NCBI RefSeq assembly: GCF_000247815.1
Contig: NC_021674.1
Span: 6,279,738 to 6,343,737, forward strand
Length of the DNA stretch: 64,000 nucleotides
Direction: 5' to 3'
DNA from: Ficedula albicollis
Lineage: Eukaryota; Chordata; Aves; Passeriformes; Muscicapidae
Both the position numbers and the translations under genes were made by a program. Below are positions 40,098-55,751 of the stretch, in pieces (position 1 is the first letter of the stretch; each line of letters starts with the position of its first letter). The notes beneath the pieces are model-generated. The model had not been told where the DNA came from and made no database searches. It saw only the letters and a list, made by a program, of their open reading frames with translations.

Positions 40098-43000
40098 AAA
40101 CACATTTACCATCTGATGTTTTGTGATGTTGGATTTTTATTCTCTTCTATGTATGTGAAGACTGGTTGGTTAGTGTTAGTGAAATATTTGCAAAATTATA
40201 TTCTATTTTCTTGGACAAGGCCTTTTGGTGATGTTTTAAAAAATATTCTTCTATATTTGGGTTTGTCTGTCTATGTACACAAACACCATGTATATTATTA
40301 ATATTACATCTTATATAGAGTTGTCTATATTTTTAACACCAAAACAGTGATGGCCCTAAAATATGTATTTTTTTCTGTAGTATTGGTAGTTTTAATTTAT
40401 GGACAGATACCTGAAAATTGAAAGGAAAAAGGGACACACTCAGAAAATAGCAATGTCACAGTAATACAATCTCTGCATTGGATGAAATACTGTATATACT
40501 GCATTGTAAATGTTACCCTCCAAGGGGAATGGGATTCTATAGGCATGTACTTAAAACTCTTGTTAATTGTTAATAGTTAAAAATTGTCTATAGTTACTAA
40601 ATATTGTTGTAAACACATTTTTAAAAATTTCCAGTATTGGAGGAGTCAGCTGAAAATAGCTATGTGACATGCCTGAAACAGATTCAGACATCTCTGCTGA
40701 GCACAAGGAAAGACCTGAATACCAGGATTACAGATCCCACAAATCCCCTGCTCAGTTTTACAGAAGGATCAGGCAGTTAAATGTATGCAGTTAATCTATT
40801 TTCAGTGCAGTGGCTTGCAGCTGCATCCCACTTCATGGGCAGATCAGAAGCTGCACTGTAATATCTGTCCAGCTTGTACCATTTTTCTTGGAAGGCTAAT
40901 TGTTTAGTTTAGGGCATGTTGTATTTTCTCAGGGTATGCTTAGAAATAAACAGAGCTCAGGCAACCTAAACCTTGCTGCTCACTGGTAACTCAGCCATGT
41001 CTGGGGCAATTGGAAGAGCAGTTGGAGGAGCCCAGCCATTGATAATTTAGCTCACCTGGGTGGTCTGTCCACATGTCCCAAAAGGGACATTTCCACAGAT
41101 CCTGTTCACATGTTTACTGCAGCTAGTGCTTGAAAACCCTTTGGAGGTTTTCACCATCTCACCCCAGCTGCAGATGCTGAGGGGGACTGTCAGCAGGACA
41201 GGCAGGTGAGGCAGGTTTTCCAACTTGTCATTATCCAAAGTTAAAAGGATAAGAGCCTCCAAAACCACAGTGCCTCTTCAGGCCTTCAGTCTTTTATTTC
41301 TTTTCAAAACATCCCTCTCAAGCTGTCCTATTTCATTTCACAAAGGTGTATTTGCACATACCAAGGGCCAAGTCTGTCTGGAAGTCTGGCTCTACATTTC
41401 AGGGAAAACAAACTCAGAACCTGGCTGCTGGTGTGCAGCACCTACAATAGCTGAGCCATCATTTGGGATGTAAGGTTTCATAAAATTGCAGATACTCTGA
41501 TGTTTTGCTGAGCTAGGAGGAAGTTTGTTGTGAAATCAATAAACTCTCAAGTTTTGAAGTCATCACATGACTTGAAAATGAGAAGGTTCTTCTTTTCTGA
41601 CAAAGAAAATGTTCAAATATTTCAAAGTACAAAGTGATTTGAGCTCACAGAATTTGAGGTCCTCTTGGCATCTGTATCACTTTGGGAGGTGGGACCAAGT
41701 TACGTAGGCTGTTAGGAGAATTCCACATTGAAGCTTCAGTGTGCCTGCACAAACCTCCTGTGCCTGAAGACCAGGATGGGAAGGCATCAACTTGTCTGTT
41801 CTCTGCCAGGAAACAAAGAGCATCCCCTGCTGTGAGCCAGTGTGCAGCCGGTGGTGATGAGAGCTTCCACATCAGAACACGGTGCCTGACGAGCAGGGCT
41901 CAGCCACTCTTTGTTTATTTGGGTGCAGATTTCCATCACATCAGCCTTTCAACATTTGCATATGCAAACAGGAGATCTGAAGGGTAACAGCTGTGAAAAT
42001 ACATGCTTATGACCTACCTTACACACACTATATGTGTACAACCTTGTGAATTTTATGTGGGTTAAAAGAATTACAAGCACACGTCTGTAGGCACACCGTG
42101 CTCTGTTGTGTGTATTTTGGACTTCATTAGCTTCCATCCACAAGTAATTAGAAGTACAGTCCAGAAATACTTAAGAGTGCTCCATTTCTTCTCCTATCAC
42201 TTTGGATTCCAATCATCTCTCTTGGAGCTCGGCATTTAGTGCAAGCTCCTGCAATTAAGCCCTTCCCCGTGGCATTTTACCACATGGTGTCATGCTACAG
42301 CGCTGTTTACTTAATCGCCTTACTTTGCTAGATGGCAAGTGTTTCATTAGGAACTGGGAGGAATTTGTTAGAATGCAACATAATCTAATGAGGGCTTGTC
42401 TCCAGTCAGGACACGTTTGCATTACTGGTTGATGTGATTATGTAGGTAAAGCTTCAGTGTAAAATGGACTAAGGAGTCTTTTGCACACACGTTTAAAAAT
42501 AGAATTATGTTATTGCTAAATGAGTACCTGCAAGGGTTGGTGTGGTTAATTTCATAGCTCAGCTGTGAAATAATGCAAAAGACTTTTCTTTTAAAAAGTT
42601 CAGGCTTTTAATTTAATATGTAAACAGTAATTCTTTGGAGAGATACCACGGCTATGTAATACTAGTGTCATTCTTGTTTTACTGTGGACAGACGTGGATT
42701 TAGCATCGTGTCATAAAACCATGATGCATGCTTTTAATTTGAACTATAAAAGTAAGTTGAAACATTGCCTTCCAGGTATTTGAAATGAGTCCTCATCTTT
42801 GATTTTGGTAAGAGAAAAGTTGTGGGAATTGCTTTAGAGGATGTGATTAAAATTCATTTGCTTGCAAGAGCCTTAATTCAGGGTGTTATCTAGAGTTTGG
42901 CACTGCTAATAAGGGTGAAGTGTAATTATTTACCAAATGGCATTGAAATGGCACCTATGTTGAGGACTAAGCACATGCTGAATTATTTGGATAAAGAAAA

Positions 43001-43435
43001 CCCATGCTTTCAGTGTTACTCAGTGGGAAAATGCTGTGACTTCCTATGGACCACAGGTGTGTTCAGCTTTCCTTTCTCCACTGTGTCACCTTCACCTCCT
43101 TTTCCAGACTTTGTATAAATCTCTGAGACAGATATAGTGTATCTTAATAAGAATGAAATGCAGATTTCTAGAAGACTAGGATGCTGGCAAACGGGCAACT
43201 TAATATTTGGAATTTTTTTTTTACCTCTTACTAATTGTATGTTGTCAAGAAATGGAATTTTGAAACTTCTTTTTCTCCTTTCTCTCACTTCTCTTGATTT
43301 TTGGTCTGCATTTTGTCCTTTCCCTCCTTTTCTACTGTCTTTGAATTTGCTTCCTTGATTGCACACATTTTGTAACTGTAAAATGTTGAGCAGTGAATCT
43401 CCTTTTGCACTATTTCCACCCCATTCTGCACATGA
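40098..43435. other. Single-copy non-coding DNA
   Basis: No gene recognised. About 42150-42760 has moderate CpG, many homeodomain-like TAAT words and few simple repeats, and is my first guess for conserved non-coding DNA. No interspersed repeat identified. Confidence 0.55.
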
Positions 43436-43568
43436 TGTACTCTTCAATGCACAACCCCAGACTCCAATGCACACTAGACTTGGCTTTGCACGTGGCAAAG
43501 GTTGTACTCTTCAATGCACAACCCCAGACTCCAACGCACACTAGACTTGGCTTTGCACATGGCAAAGG
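43436..43568 (+). repeat. Two-copy tandem duplication, period 67 bp
   Basis: Copy 1 is 43436-43502 and copy 2 is 43503-43568. Both substitutions affect CpG/TpG positions (AATGCAC/AACGCAC and CACGTGG/CACATGG), as expected from methyl-CpG decay after duplication. The unit contains a repeated TGCAC word. Confidence 0.95.
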
Positions 43569-46377
43569 CCTTGGGAAGGACGTGGACTAACCACTTCAGC
43601 GAGTTCCTTCATGTGCAAAGCTCAGGTAAGTCACTGTCCAGAGAAATGGACCTGGAAAATCCATTTCTCCCTGCAGCATGCAGAGCTGGAGGGGCTGAGC
43701 TACAGAGGAGCCCAAGTAAGATGTGAAGGCTAGAGAATTCATCATCTGGACACATCACACTGCTTTGTGGCTTCGTTTTTAAAAGAAAAGGAAACAAAAA
43801 AACCCTTCACAGAACTCCCAAGCCTTTATCTCCCTCTGACTGGGAGCTGCTAGCTTATTTTCCAGAAAAATATCTAAAGTATTTGGTGCTAAACTTCATT
43901 TTAGATGGAAGTTTTTAGGGACTTTACAAGATATGTGCAGAAGTTACTGTTAGCAGCAGATGTTTAAGCTTTTCCTAAACGAGGCATTCTTTAGCCAGAT
44001 GATGTAGCTTGTTGTTAGGCTGAAATACTGATCTAGAATCATGAATTCCTGATCTGTTCCTGAGGATCCCGTTGCTGGATTCCAGATGTGGAAGATAATG
44101 TGTTAAAAAACTGCTGCTTTTTTTCCATCCTGCAGAGTTTCAGTTCTTTGTCTTTTGTACTCCATCTCCTCTTCTAAGATAAGATTTATGGATTCCTGAA
44201 CATCATCAGGAGCAAGCAATGCCCTGTCCCAGCCAACCTAATTTTGATAGGAATGTGTTTATACCCAAGATTAACAGTTCTTTTACAATTTGAACTCAAC
44301 CTTTCACTCTGCTGCTACACTTCAAATAACAGGTGCCTTTAGGACTTCTTACATAATAATGCTTTTGAACATCAATTAAAAAAATGTAGTATAGGCTGAT
44401 TTAATAAGTATCAGAAGCACTGAAAGCAGGTGCTTTGCAGTTTTCCTAGGTGCAGGTTCTCCCAAACTTGTGGACAAGTTGTTCTTTGCATGTATTTGAT
44501 GCCAATTTAATTTACAGACTGTATTATATAAGTAATTATTAATTATTATGAGGCATTAGAAATAAATATATTTAATAATAGGTATATCAGGTTCCAATCA
44601 GTTGGTATTTATTATCCAGAAGATTTTCCTTTAAACAATGGAAATCCATGGTTTGCACAGCATTATTACAGGCTATGGTTTCCTTCTGCTGATGCTGTTC
44701 TTGGGATTGGTGAGTAGGAAATCAGGAGTATCTCCACTCCAGGGACACCTTTGTGATCCTGTGTGTGTATGCACAGAGGTAGAGCAGGATTTGGTCTGTC
44801 TGTATTTGTTTCCAGCCCATACTGTAGCATGTTGTGGAGACTAAAGGAGTACACAACATATTTTTTTAACGTACAGGTTTAGTGAGAGGTAACTGCTTGT
44901 CCTTTTGTTTCTTCCCAGCTCTTCCTGGAAAAAGCCAAACCTGTAAGAAACAGGTGGGAGAAGTAGTCATTTGAGTTTCATATTGGGGTATGGATGGCCT
45001 CAAAAGGATTTTATAAATTTATGGCCTCTGTCATCCAAAGTTCTGCTCTTTCATAGCATTACAGTGGGTTGGCTGCCGAGTTCTCTGGTGCTGTGCTCTA
45101 CTTGAGCTGTTTGGAATATTACTTTGAGAATTGGAAGGGCTCTGGGGTGCTAAAACTGATTATGAGATTTTTCTTTGCTTGACAAGATGAGCAGATCCAT
45201 GTGAAGTATAAGGCAGTTTTGTGGATTGATGGCAGACGGGTTTCAATCACAGAATCGTGATTTGCTCATCTTTGTGGTGGCATGCCAGCAGAATTGAGTT
45301 TCAAGAGGATAATTGCACCCCAAATTCTCAGTTCAAGTTTCATTTTTTTTTTTAAATTTTAATTATTCTTAAAATGATTCCTTCCATTGACTTAGTGAAT
45401 TCTGAGAGTTCTTCAGAAACTTTGTTTATAATTTGTCTTACTGAAAATCAGAGTCAAAGGTGGTATATAGAGCAAAAACTCCAACTGTCCAAAAATCTTC
45501 ACTTTAGAATCTCTATAATCAAGGGTCCCCAATCCTTACCAGTAAATATTCCCAGTTGTAAGTGAATATTACCCTTCAGCATGCATTTGACAGTGATTTT
45601 GTGTGCTGAAACCTCTGCTGTGTAGGAGTCTCTGAAGCCTGGTTAAGTGATCCTGGCTTGTTACTTCCCACCCCAGAGATAACCTTCCCTACTCAAGTAC
45701 CTGACCCTCTTAAGAATCAGGAGTTAATTCTATGAATGAGGACTGTTTTGAGTGGTAAAATAATCCCTTTGGCTAACCAGGATAAGCCCAGAGACCAGAC
45801 AGAGCCCTTTTGGGAAATTATAGTTACTCTTTTCCCAATAATAACACAACTTTCACGACTCCCCATGCATCATGATACAATTTATTTGGCTATGCCCACA
45901 GAGGTTGGCTGAGGGCTGTGGCTTTTCTTAATCTGCTTTCTTGAGAACCACTTGCTGCAGTTCCTGATTTTCATTTGTGCACTGGAAAGTCTCAGTTCAG
46001 GTTCCTGTTGCTCGAGTCCCTCTTCCCAGCCCCTTTCCACTCCCGAGCTGAGTCAGTCAACTCAGACTGCTGATCTGGGGATCAGGCTGGGCTCCTGCTC
46101 AGCCCCAAATCTGTCCTCACACAGCAGGTTTGTCCCTTCCAAACCTCCTCAGAGGGCTTTATGGTGTGATGGGAATACTCCACTAACACCCAGAAGTTTT
46201 GGGACGATGATGTCTCCCACTGAAGTTGCTGGTAGCTGACATCCCAACTCTGCTCTCCAGGGCTGCTGTTTATCCCATCCTCTTTTCTGGTGTTGCACAA
46301 CAGTACAAAATCATTTCATGAGCTGAGGGCTCTGTGAGAAGGTGCTCCTCACCTTGTCAGGTGACACATGATGCTTT
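43569..46377. other. Single-copy non-coding DNA
   Basis: No gene recognised. About 44515-44590 is an AT-rich patch rich in TAATTATT words. About 45950-46260 is GC-richer, without CpG clustering or a recognisable element. Confidence 0.6.
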
Positions 46378-46512
46378 AGATTTTGAGACTCTAATACATA
46401 GTTCTTTTACGACATTCCTGTTACTTCCATTACATGTAATAATTCAGATTTTGAGACTCTAATACATAGTTCTTTTAAGACATTCCTGTTACTTCCATTG
46501 CATGTAATAATT
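46378..46512 (+). repeat. Two-copy tandem duplication, period 68 bp
   Basis: Copy 1 is 46378-46445 and copy 2 is 46446-46512, with two substitutions (TTACGAC/TTAAGAC and ATTACATG/ATTGCATG). Confidence 0.95.
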
Positions 46513-46572
46513 ATTCTGTACAATCCTGAGCTTTCTCTATTATTCCTTCTTCTGGAATTATGCCATGTCTGA

Positions 46573-46614
46573 GTAGGAAGCTCAGTTTTATATCTTGTAG
46601 GAAGCTGAGTTTTA
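46573..46614 (+). repeat. Short tandem duplication, period 24 bp
   Basis: GTAGGAAGCTCAGTTTTA at 46573 recurs at 46597 with one substitution. It lies only 60 bases after the 68-bp duplication but is unrelated to it in sequence. Confidence 0.8.
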
Positions 46615-48563
46615 ACTCTGAAATTATGCTGGTGTAATTCAGCCATGTTCCAGGATATGAACCGATAGATTTTGTTATGCTAAAGTTCACTTTGGATCTG
46701 GAAACCAAACTCCCAAGATGCCTGTGAAGAAATTTAAATTCTTTGAACAAAATTTTGTTTTCACCTGCCCTAAACCAGTCATCTGGGAGCCTGGCATACT
46801 ATATTCAATGTACTGATAAATTTTTGATAGTTGTGTGCAACCATGGGAATGAAAACCAGCTTTTCATCACTTCTAAATAATCTAGAGATGGTGGACATTA
46901 ACCCTGGGACAAAATTCAACTCATGTGTACCTGTCAAGATCCAGTTTAAATGATTTTAAAGCTTTTCTTTCAAATTCATTGGTTGGCAGTGGTTAATTCT
47001 TTAATAAAAAGCAGTTTTTATTTTTAACGTTAGTTACAGGAAAATTTATGATGTATTGTACTTCTCTGCAAATATTCAAGTGCTCTTCTGGAAGCAGGTA
47101 TGCAATAAATAATGTTGCTTTATACACAAAGTGGACATGACTACATTTATTAGTATAATAAGAAAGCCTTGAACTAAAATTCTTGTGCATTTTCTAAAAG
47201 TATTTTTACTAGGCTTTGCAGTTACATTCTTTAATGGAAAACTTTCCCTCCTGTTAGTATACATTCAGCCTTGTCTGATATGGCAAAATATCTGCTGTAA
47301 CTACAAACCAGAGATATATGAAAGACAGAAAATTTTTCTGTATTAAATCATTATGCTTTAACCTAAAGTATTTAAATGCCTTTTAATAATACTGACAAAT
47401 CTGAGTGTCTGACAGTGTCTAGCAGCACTTGCATTAGCTTAGGTTTGCAAACAGCAAAGTCAAGAGATAAGGTGTGGGCTTTTTTTAGGTCTAGTGAATT
47501 CTTTTAATTATTTCAGGCTCGTGGTTTCTGAGGAAATGGTTTGTTGGTTTATTTCTCGGGGCTACTGTTATGTAAACCCCCCCTCCCAAATCCTTAGTAC
47601 TGTAGTTTTCTCCTTAAATAGACTTAAAACACACATGGGAGCTTTAACATGTAAAGACAGACATATTCAGCAAGGACTGAGTGCAAGACTGACAGTGGCA
47701 AAGCCTCTGAGCTGGAGGAGTGACTTCTTTAGCTGCCATCACCAGCAGCCTCCCATGATCTCCTCAGGCCTCATCCCAGTGAGCACTTGTTCCACACACC
47801 CAGATTTTCATCCCTGCTGCCCCATTGCAGCCTAGTAACAATTCCCTGCCTGGGAAAGCACAGTCCTAAACCTTTGTTTTTTCAGAGACACACTAATGCT
47901 CTCCAAAGTGAATGTAGAGGATGTAATCGTAGCAGTGAAGCTTTTGCATTTCATTTGTCTCAGCGACTCAGATTCAGTGTCATGTGCACAAATAAAAATA
48001 TTTGTAGCTGGCTATTCTTCCAAGAGCGACAGATACAGGCTTTATCCTTTCTAACCAGCTAAATATCATCTCCTCCTCTGGCCTTAGACTAAATTCTGGA
48101 GGCATTTGCAGGAGATCTCAAGAGAGGAGGAGCTATCTTCAACTTGCCACCCTTCAGGATAAAATTGCACTTAGGGAACTTGAAAAACTGAGAATCAAAT
48201 TGCTGTTTCTGTTTTGATTCAAACAAGGGTAGAAATCTTGTGTCTGCTAGGGAGAACCTGGCCTCTGAAAAGGTGCAGGTAACAGTTTCTCCCTGCTCTG
48301 CAATGGTGCAAGGCTGGTATTGGATTCTGTCCCTGCATTGCTATATAAAAATACCATATCAGAGGTGATCAAAATTAGATCAGATTCTTAGTCTGTGAGG
48401 ATGACATGTCAGAAGATGTGAATTTCCCAGTGAAATAACTTGTATATCAAACAGTGAGATATGCCTGCATACATTCTTGTGTACAGTGTAAACACCCACA
48501 GATCTGCTTTTATTGCCTTCTTTCCTTCAGTTGAGATCCTGTGAAATCCCACTCAGAGGGGCG
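46615..48563. other. Single-copy non-coding DNA
   Basis: No gene or transposon recognised; the two overlapping plus-strand open frames between 47494 and 48062 (113 and 91 codons) show no domain. Confidence 0.6.
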
Positions 48564-48687
48564 CAGATTTTCTGACTGGATTTTATTTTGTTGTTTGTGC
48601 TTGTGCATTTGCTCTTTATATTTTTCAGATTTTCTGACTGGATTTTATTTTGTTGTTTCTGCTTGTGCATTTGCTCTTTATATTTTT
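48564..48687 (+). repeat. Two-copy tandem duplication, period 62 bp
   Basis: Copy 1 is 48564-48625 and copy 2 is 48626-48687, exactly equal in length with one difference (TTTGTGC/TTTCTGC). It is one of the youngest-looking pairs in the window. Confidence 0.95.
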
Positions 48688-51746
<3,059 letters not shown>

Positions 51747-51753
51747 TTTTTTC

Positions 51754-51814
51754 NNNNNNNNNNNNNNNNNNNNNNNNNNNNNNNNNNNNNNNNNNNNNNN
51801 NNNNNNNNNNNNNN
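51754..51814. other. Assembly gap of 61 N
   Basis: Sixty-one N between TTTTTTC and ACCCTTTTTTTTTCC. Both flanks are pyrimidine-rich, so the missing DNA is probably more C/T repeat, perhaps like the CCCTTT array at 58.8 kb. The true length is unknown. Confidence 0.98.
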
Positions 51815-52813
51815 ACCCTTTTTTTTTCCTCTACAAGCAGTGCTCTTGGGAGAAAGGCTGGGATTTTTGATTCACCAGTTCAGTTGTTCTTACAAATGTG
51901 ACATGTTGTTCTGATTTTTTTTTTCTTTTTCTTCTTTTGCCATGAATTTTTATTGGACAAGCTTGCTGTGCATCATAAGCACAAGGTTTCAAGGAGATTA
52001 ATATCCATTTCCAGAAACATGGCAATTTGTTATGATTTGTGATTCATAAAAGTGGCTATTTACACCATCTAAAAATGTTGAATAGGGCATCTATTATTTA
52101 ACCTGTCTAATTTTTTTTAAGTGCTGTAAAGAAGTTCATTTATTCAGTAAGATAGTTGCTTTTCATGACACTTTTAACATCTGTTTCCAAATGATATCTT
52201 CAGCTCTGCAGCAACACTTAAATCTACTTTGGAGTTGGAAGCTATTACATGTTAGCAATGGCATACGGTGCAATTTTAAGCTGTTCATGTGTATTTAAAA
52301 TAAGATTGATTTACACTAGTTTCTTTTTTAGGGAGCTACAACTTAAACTAATTCTTCATGATCCAAATGCATTTAAAACTGGTTCATAAAATCCTCACTC
52401 AAAACTACAAAAGTCAGAAATCTTTCAAAGCCAGTTTACTCCAGCATTACTGTCACAGCTGAGAAAACCCAGCTTCCTGACAACTGTTTGGTTGGCTTGT
52501 TTTTTTCTTTTTCCTTGATATTGTCTATTCTTAGCTCACAAAATGCAGTGTAAAAATAGATTCTTGCAATATATCCTTTGGTGCAAATCAGCTGGAGATA
52601 CAACTGGGAAGGTAGATTCCTCAGAGAATAGGTGTGGGTTTTTAACAGAAAAATTGCAACTAAGAGCAAATCCCTGAGCTTGCCTATATGCACCTGTGTT
52701 CCACACACCTGCTTGGGGTGTGCAGTAGTGAGTGCCTGGTCCCAAATTGGTCTCTGGCTGGCTTTAGCTGAATGGACCTGAGGAACCAGTCCTGAACTCA
52801 TCAGGAGAAAATA
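51815..52813. other. Single-copy non-coding DNA
   Basis: No gene recognised; a minus-strand open frame of 121 codons (52436-52801) has no recognisable domain and overlaps another frame on the same strand. Confidence 0.6.
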
Positions 52814-52855
52814 TTTTTCTTTTTTCTCTTTTTTTTCCTCTTTTTTTCTTTTTTT

Positions 52856-52913
<58 letters not shown>
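52814..52913 (+). repeat. 100-base pyrimidine tract with T56
   Basis: Exactly 100 bases of only T and C: T runs separated by C or CTC/CCTC up to 52857, then 56 consecutive T (52858-52913). As a minus-strand feature it would be a poly(A) run, but no retroposon precedes it on that strand. Confidence 0.92.
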
Positions 52914-52916
<3 letters not shown>

Positions 52917-53813
52917 GAATGTACTCTTGGCAGCTACTCCCATCTTGTCACGGGGCTTATATTTGGCTGGACATCATACCTAGCTTCTTATCTGGCTTCT
53001 TCCAGTTAGGAAGAGAGCTGTTTCAGCTGCAGTGAAGCCTCTGTTTCTTTTGGAGTGGGAATGAGCAAGGAAGACAATGAAAAGCCACTTAATCAGGCAG
53101 AAGATGATCTAAGCATTTCTCCTTCGCTGGCTGGTGGGCAATCACTGTTTCAGGTTCTGGATTTGAAGAGAATTGCAAGGGCATGAACACAGGAGAGATG
53201 CTGAGCACAATGGATGATACTTTGGGAATAGCTCTTGCCTGGGAATTCCAGCAGTCCTTCCTTGTGACCTGCAGGCAGGGCCAAATCTGTGCTGTGTTGT
53301 GACCAGTGTTTTACAGATCCACGGTGAGATGGAAAGGCAGCCAAATGTCCTGTTAGATCCCAAGGCAAAGGAAGACGTGAGTTGTTGCTGTCTGATTAAC
53401 ATCACAGTAAATGGGATCTGCTAAGTCTAAACAAAATTTGCTTTGGTCCCCACTTTTGAGCATACTTTTATTATTTTTAATGGATTGAAGCTGACAGGAG
53501 ATTTGTGTAAGAAGATTTTACAGAATTCTAATGAGAACGAGTTCTTTGTCAGCGTGCGACAAAATCCTGAATCATTCACAGAATGTAAAATGGTGTTAGT
53601 GTTATCCAAGATTATTTACAGAATATTTATAAATGGCTAAATGGTTCTCTGTTGTGTGTTGGAGACATTTGTGGGCTCTGGAAGCCCTGAGGCAGCAAAC
53701 ACCACTCTCACTACAGAGGGAGTGGGTAATTACTGTCGGTAATCAGCAGGAGCCAGGGAGGGCTGTGTGGGCAGGGAGGCTGCACACTGTGCTGGGAAGG
53801 GCAGAGGTAAAGA
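52914..53813. other. Single-copy non-coding DNA
   Basis: GC-moderate sequence between the T56 tract and the CR1 copy. No gene recognised. Confidence 0.6.
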
Positions 53814-54372
53814 AATCACAGAATATTCTGAGTTGGAAAGGACCCACAAGGATCGCTGAGTCCAGCTCTCAGCCCTGCACAGGAGAGCCCCAAGAATCTT
53901 ACTGTGTGCCTGAGAGCATTGTCCAAACATTTCATGAACTCTGTCAGGCTTGGTGCTGACAACTTCAAGCCGTTCCTGGGGGCCCTGTCATCAGTCACCA
54001 CAGAGAAGAGATCAATGTCTGACCCTTCTCTTCCCCTCATGAGAGGAACTTGTAGGCAGTGATGAAGTCTCCCCTCAGCCTCCTCCAGCTGCACAGACCA
54101 AGTGCCCTCAGCTGCTCCTCCATACAACTTCCCTTTAAAGCCTTTCATCATCCTTGTGGCCCTCCTTTGGATGCTTTCTAATAGCTTAATGTCTTTTTTA
54201 TTTTGGTTTGCTTAAGACTGCACATACTCAGCACTCAGTGAGGCTGCACCAGTGCAGAGCAGAGTGGGACAATCACTTTGCTGGAGCAGCTGTGCCTGGA
54301 ACATGGTTGGCACAAGCACACTGTTGATTGATATTCAGCTTGCTGTTGGCCAGGATTCCCAGCTCCCAGGTG
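53814..54372 (-). mobile_element. CR1 LINE, 3' UTR and end of ORF2, internally deleted
   Basis: The plus strand begins ATCACAGAATATTCTGAGTT and GGAAAGGACCCACAAGGATC, the reverse complement of a CR1 3' end of a type I know from passerine genomes. It continues with CATTGTCCAAACATTTCATG, CACCACAGAGAAGAGATCAA, AAGTCTCCCCTCAGCCTCCT and TGGCCCTCCTTTGGATGCTT. Read on the minus strand, 54276-54362 encodes a degenerate reverse transcriptase end with LNINQQCA, and the part near 54226-54275 reads PLCSALVQPH, both typical of CR1 ORF2 near its C-terminus. Around 53955-53985 the text jumps from TTGGTGCTGACAACTTCAAG to the part before GTCATCAGTCACCA; from memory of the family, roughly 150 bases are missing there. 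It is 5'-truncated and inactive. Confidence 0.95.
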
Positions 54373-55751
54373 AGAGCTATGTAAACCCAAAGGGAGAAAG
54401 CAGAAACCCTCAAGGTCCTCTGTTGCTGCCTCCCACCTGGCCCCACAGTGGTTTTGCGGCTGTCAGGAAGCCAGCAGTGGGTCAGCAACTCAGCCAAGTC
54501 CTGCTTTGGGTGCTGGACACCGAGATTTCCCCAGGGGAAAGGCAGCAGCAGCAGTTCCAGTGTAGTTGAGGTATTTGATGGTCCTTCCTGAGCACACCTG
54601 CTTCTCTCCCAGCAATTGCAGGTGTACAGAAACCATGTTCTTGGCTCTTGTCTGAGGGGGTAATTGCAATATCCTTTGTGTAGCCATGAGCAAATGTAAA
54701 CTTCTGCAAAGGCAAGAAATCCTGCATGAGGCATTTAATCTTTATTACACATGTAGCCTGTTTTCAGTACCTTTCCCAAGTCCTTTTCTGCTCTCTGGGA
54801 GCATATGGGCACTGCTAAAATAATATATGAAGGAGGAAGCAGAATTTTCCAGCTGCCTCGGTAGTAGGCTTCAATTTCTGGGGTTCATAGATTTGTGTAA
54901 AATTTATCTTATCAGTGTCTCATGTTTTGATGACTATTTAGTAATAATGGTCACCCACACAGTGTGCTGGGACAACATGCTGTGTGCTAATGAGCACTCC
55001 CAGAGTTCTGTGAAGGCCTCAATTAATCATCATAGTGCCAATTAAAAAGGCCATTAGAAATACTGTCCGTAGCCATCAATCCTGCATAGCTGTTCCTTCT
55101 CCAAGAGGTGCACGTGTAATGCACACATATCCAGACTCCCCTTTGCAGGTCGATATGACCTGGCAGAGCAATTGGGCAAAATATATTGGCAGAGGCAATG
55201 AATTTATATTCTGTCTTACATCGTAACTGCAGTTAGATCTCAAATTTGTTCTGATCTGCTAAATCTTTAATCAGGTTTTGTTTCTGCAAGTGTGACCTGG
55301 GTCTTCATTTGGCACAGTTACACTCAAGCTCTCTTTGGAGTTGCATTGCAGTATTATCAAGGTATGATTTTTAAGGCTTACATTAATGAAATCCTTTTAG
55401 AACAGTGACTTTATTATCCCACACTTCCTGGTGGTTTCTTGTTTTTGTTGTTGTTGTTGCTTTTTTTATTAGGAAGTAGACCTCATGCTTTGAGCAAGGG
55501 TCTAAAAATTTTTAAGGGGCTATGGTTTTGGTCTGTTCTTGTAAAACATCTTCCTGAGTTGTTCAAAGTTACAGTGAGGCTTTGGAAAGCCCTGTGTTCT
55601 CATGCTCAGCACAGGGGAGCTGTGTTCTGCAGGAAGAATGGAACTGGATGGGGCAGATCTGTAATAAGTGAACCATTATCGAGAATCTGGAGCTGAACTC
55701 AGGATTCTTCTCTGCTGTTAGCAAATACTTTATGAAACAAGTAGCAGATAT
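54373..55751. other. Single-copy non-coding DNA beyond the CR1 copy
   Basis: About 54373-54735 is GC-richer and open on the minus strand (54273-54734 is 153 codons, its end being CR1), but I cannot match it to CR1 or to a protein. About 54980-55230 is dense in homeodomain-like words (AATTAATCAT, CCAATTAAAA, CCATTAG) and looks like possible conserved non-coding DNA. A short GTT microsatellite lies near 55446-55460. Confidence 0.5.

Noticed and set aside
43016..43498. Minus-strand open frame of 160 codons
   Set aside because: It runs through part of a tandem duplication and single-copy DNA, with no domain and with competing frames on the plus strand.
52858..52913. T56 as a minus-strand retroposon tail
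   Set aside because: The adjacent minus-strand upstream sequence (52914 onward) matches no known element, and CR1, the active bird LINE, does not use poly(A) tails.
53816..54734. Minus-strand open frames of 111 and 153 codons
   Set aside because: The first is the CR1 3' region; the second ends in CR1 ORF2 remnants and begins in unrecognised sequence without any domain.
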